From Cryomorphaceae bacterium (GTDB taxonomy: Bacteria > Bacteroidota > Bacteroidia > Flavobacteriales_D > Sanyastnellaceae): a DNA stretch of 64,000 bases. Positions 1 through 7,475 of this stretch are shown one piece after another. Location: positions 84,118-148,117 of the forward strand of contig WGNM01000005.1 in assembly GCA_016124575.1 (NCBI GenBank), written 5' to 3'. The notes beneath the pieces are model-generated. The model did not search any database. It was not told where the DNA came from and saw nothing but the letters and a program-made list of their open reading frames with translations. A program made the translations under genes and the position numbers. Position 1 is the stretch's first letter; every line of letters starts with the position of its first letter.

Positions 1-196
1 TGTGATCAAATCCTCCATGTAAAAAAGGCATCGTGAAAATACCTATTAAACCATTCAATCGACGCGGATGATTGCCATGGCGTGTAAGTCCCCATGCGAA
101 CTCCTTGTCGAGTAAAAATATCGCCCAGATGGCAAGAAGAAAAGCAAAATTGAATAATAGGATGTCGTAAACCTTCTTTTTATCTTCGGGCTGCAT
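1..196 (-). CDS. Rhomboid family intramembrane serine protease, N-terminal part (cut by window edge)
   Basis: Only the first 65 codons are inside the window; the gene continues to the left. The start is the ATG at 196-194. The protein opens with a charged stretch (MQPEDKKK), then a hydrophobic segment at about residues 10-29 that should be the first membrane helix, then a loop ending in LNGLIGIFTMPFLHGGFDH. That last motif (an L-x-G-L-x-T-x-x-F-x-H-x-x-x-x-H pattern) is typical of rhomboid proteases at the L1 loop to TM2 transition. The catalytic Ser and His lie further on and are not visible, so activity cannot be judged. Divergent from the small secreted protein at 266. The family call rests on this single motif region. 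Confidence 0.72.
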   Translation of the reverse strand, partial: MQPEDKKKVYDILLFNFAFLLAIWAIFLLDKEFAWGLTRHGNHPRRLNGLIGIFTMPFLHGGFDH

Positions 197-265
197 GTGT
201 TAACTATTGTTAAGGCATTTGAAAAATTGCCGATATTCGGTGACCTTTCAATAAAAGTGCTTGAA

Positions 266-526
266 ATGAAGAAGCTTACCATTCTCTTATTTTTCACTGT
301 TTCGGTTACTGCCACTGCATTTGCCGGTAACGAGGCTGACCCAAAAGAGCCAGAACCTAAGCACAGCCAGCAATATACATTTTCTCTGACGAAAGCCTAT
401 TTCGCCTTGTTTAACCTTTTTACCATTGAAACTTCGGTGGCTGATACCTCGCGTCAGGAAGTAAAAAAGCCGAAGCCGAAAGTAAAGGGTGAAGATGACT
501 TTTTGTTTTTCCCGATTGGGATGTAA
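266..526 (+). CDS. Small secreted hypothetical protein
   Basis: An 86-residue protein starting at the ATG at 266. An open frame extends upstream to 197, but the ATG at 266 places a clean signal peptide at the N-terminus: MKK, then a hydrophobic core TILLFFTVSVTATAFA, with likely cleavage after AFA. The mature part is short, rich in Lys, Glu and Pro, and ends in a Phe-rich FLFFPIGM. No known domain is recognised. It sits between the divergent rhomboid gene and a nucleoside phosphorylase whose promoter lies just after the stop codon. Probably exported to the periplasm or outer membrane. Function unknown. Confidence 0.6.
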   Translation: MKKLTILLFFTVSVTATAFAGNEADPKEPEPKHSQQYTFSLTKAYFALFNLFTIETSVADTSRQEVKKPKPKVKGEDDFLFFPIGM

Positions 527-530
527 GACA

Positions 531-560
531 TTGACAATACACCCTTGAGCGTTACCTTTA
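531..560 (+). promoter_or_regulatory. Promoter of the nucleoside phosphorylase gene
   Basis: TTG at 531-533, 19 bases, then TACCTTTA at 553-560. This matches the Bacteroidota pattern TTG-N17-23-TAnnTTTG with one mismatch. Only four bases (CACC) separate the -7 box from the ATG at 565, so the transcript may begin at or next to the start codon. Confidence 0.65.
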
Positions 561-564
561 CACC

Positions 565-1452
565 ATGAAGGTCGACCGTTTTAACACAGGAGTTATTCCT
601 GCTTCTCAACTTATTCTTCGTCCAGACCACAGTGTCTACCACCTCGGTGTCAAGGGCAGTGATATCGCCGATACGGTGCTCGTAGTGGGCGATCCGGATC
701 GTGTTCCCCTGATCAGCAGCCGGTTTGATTTTATTGATCGGAAAATCAGCGGACGAGAATTTGTGATTCACACAGGCGACTATCAAGGCAAGCCAGTAAC
801 TGTTTTGTCGACAGGCATTGGGGTCGACAACATCGATATCGTAATCAATGAATTGGATGCAGCAGTGAACGTAGACCCTGTTACCAGGCGAGTAAACGAT
901 CAGTTGCGGACATTGAACATTATCCGCCTTGGAACCTGCGGGGCCTTGCGCGAAGATGTCCCAATTGGAACCGTAGTGGCCTCAACCTTCGCTGTGGGCT
1001 ATGACGGAGTGCCGTGGCATTATGGAGGTGAGATGACAGCGCGTGAAGCCGAGGTTGCTGCTCGTTTTGAAATGGCGACAAATTGGCCTGACGTCTTTGC
1101 AAAAGCATATTGCGCTCAGTGCGATGAAGGATTGTTGCAGCGTATCGGACATGATTTCGAGCACGGGATAACCTTTACCGCAAATGGATTTTATGGTCCA
1201 CAAAACAGAAGTGTGCGTTTGCCGCTTAGAGATGATGCGATGATGGATAAGTTGCGGACAATCGAATGCCATGGCTACCGAGCAACGAATTTTGAGATGG
1301 AATGTGCGGGTATTTATGCATTGGCATCGATGCTCGGACACAAAGCATTGACCTGCTGTGTTGTGCTTGCAAACAGGTATGCAGAAGAATTCACAATCGA
1401 CCCTGAAAAAGAGGTGAATCGATTGATTGACGCGGTTTTGGAGCGATTGTAA
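565..1452 (+). CDS. Nucleoside phosphorylase (uridine phosphorylase-like)
   Basis: A 295-residue cytoplasmic enzyme of the PNP/UDP phosphorylase superfamily, which cleaves nucleosides with phosphate into base and ribose-1-phosphate for salvage. Visible motifs are GDPDR at residues 42-46 (phosphate-binding loop), STGIG at 82-86, RLGTCGAL near 121 and FEMECAGIYALA from 243, whose Met-Glu pair contacts the ribose. Length and motif order fit the uridine-phosphorylase-like group common in Bacteroidota; the exact nucleoside preference cannot be read from sequence. The ATG at 565 is chosen because a good -7 box ends four bases before it and the family N-terminus (IPASQLIL, HLGVK) follows at once. 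The next gene on the same strand starts 94 bases downstream, with its own probable promoter. Confidence 0.88.
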   Translation: MKVDRFNTGVIPASQLILRPDHSVYHLGVKGSDIADTVLVVGDPDRVPLISSRFDFIDRKISGREFVIHTGDYQGKPVTVLSTGIGVDNIDIVINELDAAVNVDPVTRRVNDQLRTLNIIRLGTCGALREDVPIGTVVASTFAVGYDGVPWHYGGEMTAREAEVAARFEMATNWPDVFAKAYCAQCDEGLLQRIGHDFEHGITFTANGFYGPQNRSVRLPLRDDAMMDKLRTIECHGYRATNFEMECAGIYALASMLGHKALTCCVVLANRYAEEFTIDPEKEVNRLIDAVLERL

Positions 1453-1507
1453 CACCGTAGTATGGAAAAGTCCAACGGGCGACCTTCCTGCACCCTCAAG
1501 CTGTGAC

Positions 1508-1515
1508 TATTTTTG
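1508..1515 (+). promoter_or_regulatory. -7 box (TATTTTTG) upstream of the SirB1-like gene
   Basis: An exact TAnnTTTG match 31 bases before the ATG at 1547, between the phosphorylase stop and the next gene. No clear -33 TTG at ideal spacing was seen. Confidence 0.45.
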
Positions 1516-1546
1516 GAATGCAGCAATCACAGGCTGTGTTATAATC

Positions 1547-2425
1547 ATGAGTTCATCAGAATTATCTGCACTTATTACACTGATCGAAGATCCAGATGAA
1601 AGTATTTTTCATCATGTGAAAAACGAATTGGTGGCTCGGGGAAGGGAAGTGATTCCAGAATTGGAGCAATATTGGGAATACAACCGCTTTGGCACGCTGT
1701 TTCAGCAACGCGTCGAAGAATTGATTCACAACATCCAATTCAATCTTGTGGGTACGAGTCTCAAAGAGTGGATGAACGCAGAACACAATGATTTGCTCGA
1801 AGGGGCTATTTTGATAAATAAATACCAATACCCATCTTTCGATGAGGCAGAAGTACGTAGACAAATCGCGGCCATTCGACAGGATATTTGGCTTGAGCTC
1901 AACGATAACCTAACTGCCATTGAACATGTCAACGTGTTCAACCACATCCTGTATAAATTACACGAATTTCAGGGGAATAAAGCGAACTATTCAGCACCTC
2001 AAAACAGCTACATCGCTGATGTCCTAAACACTAAAAAAGGAAACTCCCTCAGCCTTGCCTTAATCTACCAAGTGCTGGCAAACAGTCTTGAGATTCCGAT
2101 TTACGGCGTGAACCTGCCAAACCATTTCTTGCTGTGCTACCTCGATGAGAACCGATTGGGGATGTCGCCAGAGGAGAGCGAAGACAAAGGGATTCTATTC
2201 TACATCAATCCGTTCAACGGCGGCGAGATCATTCACCGCGATGAGATCGACGACTTTTTGTTTCACTTGAACCTTCCGCAGGAGGTGAAGTATTACGAGC
2301 CGTGTAAGAATGAAGAGATCATTCGGCGCATGATCAATAATTTGATTTTTGCTTACGGACAGCAGAACAAAGAAGAGAAGGTGGCAGAGTTGAAGGCATT
2401 GCAAGAAATGCTTGCACAGCGCTGA
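1547..2425 (+). CDS. SirB1-like transglutaminase-core protein
   Basis: A 292-residue protein. The open frame reaches back to 1427 inside the phosphorylase gene, but the ATG at 1547 (MSSSELSALITLIEDPD) gives the usual start for this family and lies after a -7 box. The N-terminal half is helical and charged. The C-terminal half carries the Transglut_core2 signature: NSYIADVLNTKKGNSLSLAL, then LEIPIYGVNLPNHFLLCY. As in other SirB1-type proteins the cysteine expected in a true transglutaminase is replaced by Ser in the KGNSLSL motif, so it is probably not a transglutaminase. The role of the family is poorly defined. It ends one base before the convergent sugar transferase gene. Confidence 0.8.
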   Translation: MSSSELSALITLIEDPDESIFHHVKNELVARGREVIPELEQYWEYNRFGTLFQQRVEELIHNIQFNLVGTSLKEWMNAEHNDLLEGAILINKYQYPSFDEAEVRRQIAAIRQDIWLELNDNLTAIEHVNVFNHILYKLHEFQGNKANYSAPQNSYIADVLNTKKGNSLSLALIYQVLANSLEIPIYGVNLPNHFLLCYLDENRLGMSPEESEDKGILFYINPFNGGEIIHRDEIDDFLFHLNLPQEVKYYEPCKNEEIIRRMINNLIFAYGQQNKEEKVAELKALQEMLAQR

Positions 2426-3013
2426 TTAGCGGACAATCTTTACAAGCGTTCGGAAAATCAATTTTACATCGCCAAGCATCGACTGTGTTTGGACGTATTG
2501 AAGTTGCAGCGCCAATTTTTTAGGCAGCACTTCATTAATATAGGTGGCTTCAGCATCCTTGGCGTGCCCAAGAAGAATATTTTCATCAATAAATTCTAGC
2601 GACGCCAAATCGGTAAGGCCGGGACGCACGCTGAGCACTTTTTGCTGTTCAGGCGAGTAGAGCGCGACATATTTAGGCACTTCAGGACGAGGTCCCACAA
2701 AACTCATATCGCCAGCTAGAATATTGATAAACTGCGGCAACTCATCGAGTTTGTATTTGCGCAAGAAATACCCAATGCGTGTGATGCGCGAATCCTTTCC
2801 ACCAACGGTGATTTGTCCGCTTTTCTCAGCACCCACCCGCATCGACCTAAATTTTATCAATCGGAATTCGCGGCAGTCTTTACCGACCCGCACTTGATTA
2901 AAAAACGGATTTTTGCCATCTCCCAAAAAAATAAGGACGGCAAAAAGAATGAAGAATGGAGCCGCTACAAGGATGCCCATCACCGCCCAAAAGATGTCGA
3001 AAAGTCGCTTCAT
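2426..3013 (-). CDS. Sugar-phosphate (polyprenyl-phosphate glycosylphosphotransferase) transferase, PglC/WcaJ-core type
   Basis: A 195-residue monotopic phosphoglycosyl transferase, expected to move a sugar-1-phosphate from a nucleotide sugar to undecaprenyl phosphate at the inner membrane, the first step of a surface glycan. It has the family start KRLFDI, a re-entrant hydrophobic segment at about residues 10-31, then FRLIKFRSMR, the catalytic-type motif KYKLDELPQFINIL (Asp-Glu pair), GDMSFVGPRPE and RPGLTDLASL. The length equals the small PglC-like core without extra N-terminal helices. The start codon overlaps the stop of the upstream aminotransferase (ATGA), so the two are translationally coupled. 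Together they resemble the PglE/PglC pair that makes and loads an amino sugar. Confidence 0.92.
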   Translation of the reverse strand: MKRLFDIFWAVMGILVAAPFFILFAVLIFLGDGKNPFFNQVRVGKDCREFRLIKFRSMRVGAEKSGQITVGGKDSRITRIGYFLRKYKLDELPQFINILAGDMSFVGPRPEVPKYVALYSPEQQKVLSVRPGLTDLASLEFIDENILLGHAKDAEATYINEVLPKKLALQLQYVQTQSMLGDVKLIFRTLVKIVR

Positions 3014-4227
3014 TTCAAAGTTTCACGAATAGAGTCGACAACATTTCGAACGATGCGTGTCACCTGATGGTCGGCCAATCCGAACCACACAGGCAAAGAG
3101 ATTTCATTTTGGTAATAAGCGAAAGCGTTCGGATAGTCATCCATTTTATACCCGAGATCTTTGTAGAAGGAGAGGAGGGGCAAAGGTTGGAAATGAACAT
3201 TAACGGCTACGCCTTTTTCTTGAATGCGATCGATGATGGCATCGCGTTGCTCTTCACTACAATTGTTTACCCGCAGCATGTAGAGGTGATACGATGATTC
3301 AGAATTTGTATTCTCAAATACAGGAGTTTCTACTTCAGGAATATCTGCAAAAAGGCGGTTGTATAGCTCGCAGGTGCGCTTACGCCAACCAAGCGTTTCG
3401 TCGTACCTTTTCAATTCTACCAACCCGATGGCCGCTTGTAAATCGGTCATATTGCACTTGAAGCCAGCTTCAATTACATCGTACCTCCAACTACCACCTA
3501 CAGTTTTCGAAAAAGCATCTTTTGTTTGTCCGTGCAGCGATGAAATACGCATCCTGTTGCGCACACCATAGTTATCGAAAGGAGCGGGCAGATTGAAAGC
3601 CAAAGCTCCGCCTTCAGCGGTGGTTAGATTTTTGACAGCATGAAATGAATAGCCCGTAACATCCGCTTGCGCACCAACCATTTCATCTTTGTATTTCGCA
3701 CCGAAAGAATGGGCAGCATCGGCGAGAAAAAGGACACGTCCGAGTAGTTTTTGAACATCATTTGAAGGAACGAACACGTCTGACTTGTCTTTCAAAACAG
3801 CCATGATGCCATCGTAGTCTACTGGCATACCTCCGATGTCTACAGGCATTATGACCTTCGTTTTCGATGTTATCGCGCGTTCCATTGCTTTTATGTCGAT
3901 ATGACACGTGCCAGGAACAACATCAACCAGCACAGGAGTCGCGCCAACATGAATGACGATGTTAGCCGTGGCAGCATAGGTGTAGGCCGGGAGAATTACT
4001 TCGTCGCCCGGTCCGACCCCGAACCAGCGCAGCACGAGTTCGCAAGCGTTTGTCCATGCGTTCAGACAAATCACAGCACGGTCGTGCACATACCCGCTGA
4101 CTTCGGCTTCGAAAGCACGCAGTTGTGGTCCAGAAGTGATCCATCCAGAGCGCAATACATCTGTAACAGCTTGAATGGTAACCTCGTCGATTCGAGGTGG
4201 TGAAAAAGGTATACGATCATCTGCCAT
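3010..4227 (-). CDS. DegT/DnrJ/EryC1/StrS family PLP-dependent sugar aminotransferase
   Basis: A 405-residue enzyme that adds an amino group to a keto sugar nucleotide, with glutamate as usual donor. The start is the ATG at 4227; the frame stays open to 4356, but a -7 box (TACTTTTG) ends four bases before 4227 and the family N-terminus IPFSPPRIDE follows directly. Visible features are the PLP-site region LADAAHSFGAKYKDE and the Schiff-base lysine in YSFHAVKNLTTAEGGALAF. The C-terminus has the substrate-binding SSYHLYMLRV and VNVHFQPLPLLSFY. It overlaps the sugar-phosphate transferase by four bases. The two genes form a small operon for a surface glycan; the rest of that pathway is not in this window. 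Confidence 0.93.
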   Translation of the reverse strand: MADDRIPFSPPRIDEVTIQAVTDVLRSGWITSGPQLRAFEAEVSGYVHDRAVICLNAWTNACELVLRWFGVGPGDEVILPAYTYAATANIVIHVGATPVLVDVVPGTCHIDIKAMERAITSKTKVIMPVDIGGMPVDYDGIMAVLKDKSDVFVPSNDVQKLLGRVLFLADAAHSFGAKYKDEMVGAQADVTGYSFHAVKNLTTAEGGALAFNLPAPFDNYGVRNRMRISSLHGQTKDAFSKTVGGSWRYDVIEAGFKCNMTDLQAAIGLVELKRYDETLGWRKRTCELYNRLFADIPEVETPVFENTNSESSYHLYMLRVNNCSEEQRDAIIDRIQEKGVAVNVHFQPLPLLSFYKDLGYKMDDYPNAFAYYQNEISLPVWFGLADHQVTRIVRNVVDSIRETLK

Positions 4228-4231
4228 AAAG

Positions 4232-4239
4232 CAAAAGTA
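4232..4239 (-). promoter_or_regulatory. -7 box (TACTTTTG) of the aminotransferase operon
   Basis: An exact TAnnTTTG on the minus strand, separated from the ATG at 4227 by four bases (CTTT). It lies back to back with the promoter of the divergent pterin dehydratase gene. Confidence 0.55.
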
Positions 4240-4266
4240 CCTAGTATATTTGATGGAGACGATTTG

Positions 4267-4274
4267 TACCTTTG
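4267..4274 (+). promoter_or_regulatory. -7 box (TACCTTTG) of the pterin dehydratase gene
   Basis: An exact TAnnTTTG match 14 bases before the ATG at 4289. Its position argues against the upstream in-frame ATG at 4253 as the start. Confidence 0.6.
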
Positions 4275-4288
4275 AAAAAAATTCATCT

Positions 4289-4522
4289 ATGTGGCAGGAA
4301 ATAGATAATAAGTTGGTGAGGGAATTCAGATTTCGGGATTTCGAAGAGGCGTTCACGTTTATGACACGGGTTGCCTTTATTGCTCACAAGCAGAATCACC
4401 ACCCCTCATGGTCGAATGTATATAACTATGTGCGCCTAGAATTGAGCACACACGAAGCCGGACATATTGTAACAACCAAAGATCGCCAGTTTGCTATGGC
4501 TGTAGACGAAATACTACAGTAA
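4289..4522 (+). CDS. 4a-hydroxytetrahydrobiopterin dehydratase (pterin carbinolamine dehydratase)
   Basis: A 77-residue protein starting MWQEIDNKL. The family dehydrates 4a-hydroxytetrahydropterin so the cofactor of aromatic amino acid hydroxylases can be recycled; in bacteria it can also act in other pterin chemistry. Visible are the conserved FRFRDFEEAFTFMTRVAF and the active-site motif AHKQNHHPSWSNVYNYV with its histidine pair, then LSTHEAGHIVTTKD. A longer frame opens at 4175, but it would overlap the divergent aminotransferase gene and start upstream of the promoter. Slightly shorter than the usual 95-115 residues, as is common for Bacteroidota copies. No hydroxylase gene is nearby. The Crp/Fnr regulator begins 17 bases after the stop, so read-through into it is possible. 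Confidence 0.87.
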   Translation: MWQEIDNKLVREFRFRDFEEAFTFMTRVAFIAHKQNHHPSWSNVYNYVRLELSTHEAGHIVTTKDRQFAMAVDEILQ

Positions 4523-4539
4523 GAAATTAATCTCTCTTT

Positions 4540-5214
4540 ATGACTGAATTAAGTCCGTCTGAAATTCAACAACGCCTCGCAGCAACGTTTCCACAGTTTG
4601 ATAATGAGTTAACCGAGAAGTTAGCATCGGTAGGGCACATGATCGAGTTCAAAGCAGATGAACAGTTGATGCGCACTGGGCAATACTTCAAGAACACCTT
4701 GTTGGTATTAGACGGAAAGGTTAAGTTAACCCGAGAAGATGAAGATGGCAACGAGTATTTTTTATACTATTTAGAGGCCGGCAAGGCATGTGCTTTATCG
4801 ATGATATGCGCTACAAAAAACGAAGCCAGTCAGATTCGCGCCAATGCCGTTGAAGATGTTACAGCCATAGCAGTACCCATTCAATTTATGGATCAGCTCA
4901 TGCTTGACCATAAAAACTGGTATTACTTTGTTTTAGAAACCTACCGCTCACGATTTGAAGAGCTTCTTGTAGTTATTGATCAGGTGGCATTTCGCTCAAT
5001 GGATGAGAAACTGATCTTTTATTTAAAGCGTCAATTTGATGCTTTTGACACGAATATCATCCATACCACACACCAGACCATTGCTTACGATTTGAATTCT
5101 TCACGAGAAGTTATCTCTCGCTTGCTCAAGAAGTTAGAGCAGAATGGATTTGTGACCTTGCACAGGAATTCCATTGAAAAACTGAATCTTGACCAAGATC
5201 AGTTTCCTTGGTGA
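4540..5214 (+). CDS. Crp/Fnr family transcriptional regulator
   Basis: A 224-residue DNA-binding regulator. The N-terminal half is a cyclic-nucleotide-binding-type beta-roll (about residues 20-125), with LLVLDGKVKLTRED as the typical strand pair. A long dimer helix follows, and the C-terminus is a Crp-type winged helix with TIAYDLNSSREVISRLLKKLEQNGFV as the DNA-reading helix. The cAMP-binding Arg-Ser signature is absent and there is no four-Cys FNR cluster. Instead two cysteines, C84 and C90, lie in the roll in the motif CALSMIC. The next genes downstream encode rhodaneses, a persulfide-dioxygenase-like enzyme and thioredoxin, so the regulator probably controls sulfane-sulfur handling and the cysteine pair is a candidate sensor. 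That role is inference. Confidence 0.9.
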   Translation: MTELSPSEIQQRLAATFPQFDNELTEKLASVGHMIEFKADEQLMRTGQYFKNTLLVLDGKVKLTREDEDGNEYFLYYLEAGKACALSMICATKNEASQIRANAVEDVTAIAVPIQFMDQLMLDHKNWYYFVLETYRSRFEELLVVIDQVAFRSMDEKLIFYLKRQFDAFDTNIIHTTHQTIAYDLNSSREVISRLLKKLEQNGFVTLHRNSIEKLNLDQDQFPW

Positions 5215-5271
5215 CCAAAGGTACAGATAGCCCGAACCTCATGGTTGAACTTTGCAGAAAAGATTACAACT

Positions 5272-5580
5272 ATGTTCTTCGGAAGAAAAAAAACAGCAAG
5301 TCCTGAACTGAAAAATGAAATTCTAGAAAATTCAGGCATCGTTATCGATTGTAGAACTGCTTCTGAGCGCGCGTCAGGAATGGTTAAAGGGGCGTTGACT
5401 GCCGATTGGCTCGGTGGAGAACTTCACAGCAAAGTGAAATCGCTCGATCCTTCGAAACATTATTATTTGTATTGCCGTTCGGGAGCCCGCAGCGGACAAG
5501 CAACCTCATTTCTTAAATCACACGGATTTAACCATGTAACGAACCTCGGTGGATACGATGATGTCGCCGACTTGTTCTAA
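5272..5580 (+). CDS. Single-domain rhodanese-like sulfurtransferase
   Basis: A 102-residue cytoplasmic protein. The start is the ATG at 5272 (MFFGRKK); an upstream TTG at 5245 in the same frame is less likely. The domain covers nearly the whole chain: VIDCRTASER in the first half and the active-site loop CRSGAR at residues 68-73, whose Cys68 would carry the persulfide. The six-residue loop is that of thiosulfate sulfurtransferases of the GlpE/PspE type. It ends with NLGGYDDV. It lies 57 bases after the Crp/Fnr gene and 30 bases before the persulfide-dioxygenase-like gene, so an operon is likely. Probable role: shuttling sulfane sulfur between low-molecular-weight thiols and the dioxygenase. 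Confidence 0.9.
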   Translation: MFFGRKKTASPELKNEILENSGIVIDCRTASERASGMVKGALTADWLGGELHSKVKSLDPSKHYYLYCRSGARSGQATSFLKSHGFNHVTNLGGYDDVADLF

Positions 5581-5610
5581 GCTTTGGTGAGCCGTTAAAA
5601 ACGTCACATT

Positions 5611-6993
5611 ATGCAAGTTACACAGCTTTACACAAAGTGTTTGGCACAAGGTGCCTACTTTATTAGCTCCAAAGGAGAAGCAGCAGTTATCGACCCGCTG
5701 CGTGAAACAGAACCATACATCAAACTGGCAGCAGAAAATGGTGTCAAGATCAAGTATATTTTTGAAACGCATTTCCATGCGGATTTTGTAAGCGGACATA
5801 TCGATTTGGCTAAGGAAACCGGTGCAACAATCGTCTACGGTCCTACGGCTGTGCCTTCTTTTGATGCTTATGTAGCAAAAGACAACGAAGTTTTCAAGGT
5901 GGGCGATCTTTCGGTAGCGGTGTTGCATACTCCCGGACATACCATGGAGTCGTCGACTTTCCTTATGCGCGATGCGGATGGAAAAGATCAGGCTTTGTTT
6001 ACAGGTGATACCTTGTTTTTAGGTGACGTCGGTCGTCTGGATCTCGCTCAAAAAGCAGCGAATATGACGCGTGAAGAACTGGCAGGCTTGCTGTTCGACT
6101 CGCTTAGAGAGAAAATCATGGTGTTGTCGGATGATTTGGTTGTTTATCCGGGGCACGGACAAGGATCTGCGTGTGGTAAGGCCATGTCGTCAGACACGGT
6201 GGATACGCTAGGGAATCAGAAGGCGACAAACTATGCATTGCGTGCGAATATGACACGTGACGAGTTCATCAAAGAGGTGACAGAAGGTTTGCTGGCTCCT
6301 CCAAGCTATTTCCCGAAAAATGCAGCGATGAACAAGTTTGGGTATGAAAGCATTAAAGATATTCAAGTGCGCGGTACCAAAGCCCTTTCGGTAGACGAAT
6401 TTGTTGCTGGTGCAGCACAAGAAAATGCTGTTATTCTGGATGCACGCGATGCAAATGCGTTCATCAAAGGATACGTTCCTGGTGCATTTTCAATTGGCAT
6501 TTCTGGTGATTTTGCTCCGTGGGTTGGCATCATCTTGACTGATATCACTGCTCCAATTTACCTGGTTGCAGATGAAGATAAGGTTGAAGAAGCTGTAGTT
6601 CGTTTGGCACGCGTAGGATACGACAATGTCCAAGGCTATTTGAAAGGCGGTATTGAAGCATGGAAGAACAGCGGCAAGCAGTTAGCAACCATCAAGTCGG
6701 TGTCGGCAGAACAATACATCGCTGAAGGACAAAATACTCCTGTAGTTGACGTCCGTAGGTACTCCGAATTTAATGTCGCCCACATTGATGAGGCAAAAAA
6801 CATCCCACTCGATTTCATCTACTCTCACTTGGGTGATTTCCCGAAACAGACATTCTATGTGCACTGTCAGGGTGGTTATCGCTCAGTGATTGCAGCGTCG
6901 GTGTTAGCAAAACACGGTATTGATGCGGTGAATATTGAGGGCGGTTACGAAGGTTTGGTTAAAGCCGGACAACCAATGGTTGAGATGGCGTAG
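5611..6993 (+). CDS. Persulfide-dioxygenase-like metallo-beta-lactamase-fold protein fused to two rhodanese domains
   Basis: A 460-residue fusion. Residues 1-245 form a metallo-beta-lactamase fold of the ETHE1/Blh group: the metal-binding run is H54-F-H56-A-D58 with H63, then HTPGHT near 109, FTGDTLFLGDVGR, and VYPGHGQGSACGK. Family members oxidise glutathione or other thiol persulfides to sulfite. Residues about 260-350 are a rhodanese fold that lacks the catalytic cysteine (the loop reads VADEDK). Residues about 365-455 are a second rhodanese with an intact loop, HCQGGYRS. Such MBL-rhodanese fusions couple persulfide formation or release to oxidation. In this bacillithiol-making organism bacillithiol persulfide is a plausible substrate. 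Same strand as the rhodanese upstream and trxA downstream. Confidence 0.9.
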   Translation: MQVTQLYTKCLAQGAYFISSKGEAAVIDPLRETEPYIKLAAENGVKIKYIFETHFHADFVSGHIDLAKETGATIVYGPTAVPSFDAYVAKDNEVFKVGDLSVAVLHTPGHTMESSTFLMRDADGKDQALFTGDTLFLGDVGRLDLAQKAANMTREELAGLLFDSLREKIMVLSDDLVVYPGHGQGSACGKAMSSDTVDTLGNQKATNYALRANMTRDEFIKEVTEGLLAPPSYFPKNAAMNKFGYESIKDIQVRGTKALSVDEFVAGAAQENAVILDARDANAFIKGYVPGAFSIGISGDFAPWVGIILTDITAPIYLVADEDKVEEAVVRLARVGYDNVQGYLKGGIEAWKNSGKQLATIKSVSAEQYIAEGQNTPVVDVRRYSEFNVAHIDEAKNIPLDFIYSHLGDFPKQTFYVHCQGGYRSVIAASVLAKHGIDAVNIEGGYEGLVKAGQPMVEMA

Positions 6994-7069
6994 TTTTTTA
7001 GTTTTTGGCGTCGAACCACTCATTGAAGATGTTTCCTTGATCGGAAGAAGCATTTTGATGGGTGGTTCT

Positions 7070-7077
7070 TATATTTG
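7070..7077 (+). promoter_or_regulatory. -7 box (TATATTTG) of the thioredoxin gene
   Basis: An exact TAnnTTTG ending four bases (AAGT) before the ATG at 7082. It sits after an imperfect inverted repeat (GAACCAC ... GTGGTTC) in the 88-base gap that follows the persulfide-dioxygenase-like gene, so trxA may have its own start. Confidence 0.55.
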
Positions 7078-7081
7078 AAGT

Positions 7082-7384
7082 ATGGCAAAAGAATCATTTA
7101 AAGAGATAATAAACTCAGAAACACCGGTACTGATCGATTTCTTCGCGGAGTGGTGCGGGCCTTGTAAAGCAATGGCTCCAGAGCTGAAAAAGTTAAGTGT
7201 GATGGTAGTAGATCGTGCTCGGGTTTTGAAAATTGATGTCGATAAAAACCCTGCCGTTGCTCAAGCATACCAAATTCGCAGCATACCTACGGTGATGATT
7301 TTTCGTCGTGGTGCGGTAGAATGGAGGGCAGCAGGATTTCAAACTGCTGATCAATTGTTGCATGCAATCAATGCTTTGAAATAG
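7082..7384 (+). CDS. trxA: Thioredoxin
   Basis: A 100-residue classical thioredoxin without signal peptide or membrane helix, so cytoplasmic. The active site is W24-C25-G-P-C28 in FFAEWCGPCKAM; the cis-proline loop is in IRSIPTVMIF. Length and motif spacing match TrxA. It would reduce protein disulfides and, next to rhodaneses and a persulfide-dioxygenase-like enzyme, could release sulfur from persulfidated cysteines. A -7 box four bases before the ATG suggests independent transcription besides read-through. Flavobacteria carry several thioredoxins, so the symbol is by family and not proof that this is the main one. Confidence 0.9.
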   Translation: MAKESFKEIINSETPVLIDFFAEWCGPCKAMAPELKKLSVMVVDRARVLKIDVDKNPAVAQAYQIRSIPTVMIFRRGAVEWRAAGFQTADQLLHAINALK

Positions 7385-7475
7385 GAACTCACGGATTTTA
7401 AGTTGGCGAACACCGCCATTGAGCTTCGTCCGAGGGATTGTAAATCAGGCAGTTGTCGGTAGCGATTTTTCGCAT

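Noticed and set aside
3010-4356. Longer start for the aminotransferase at 4356
   Set aside because: The extra 43 residues have no family similarity, overlap the pterin dehydratase gene and its promoter, and would begin upstream of the -7 box that serves the 4227 start.
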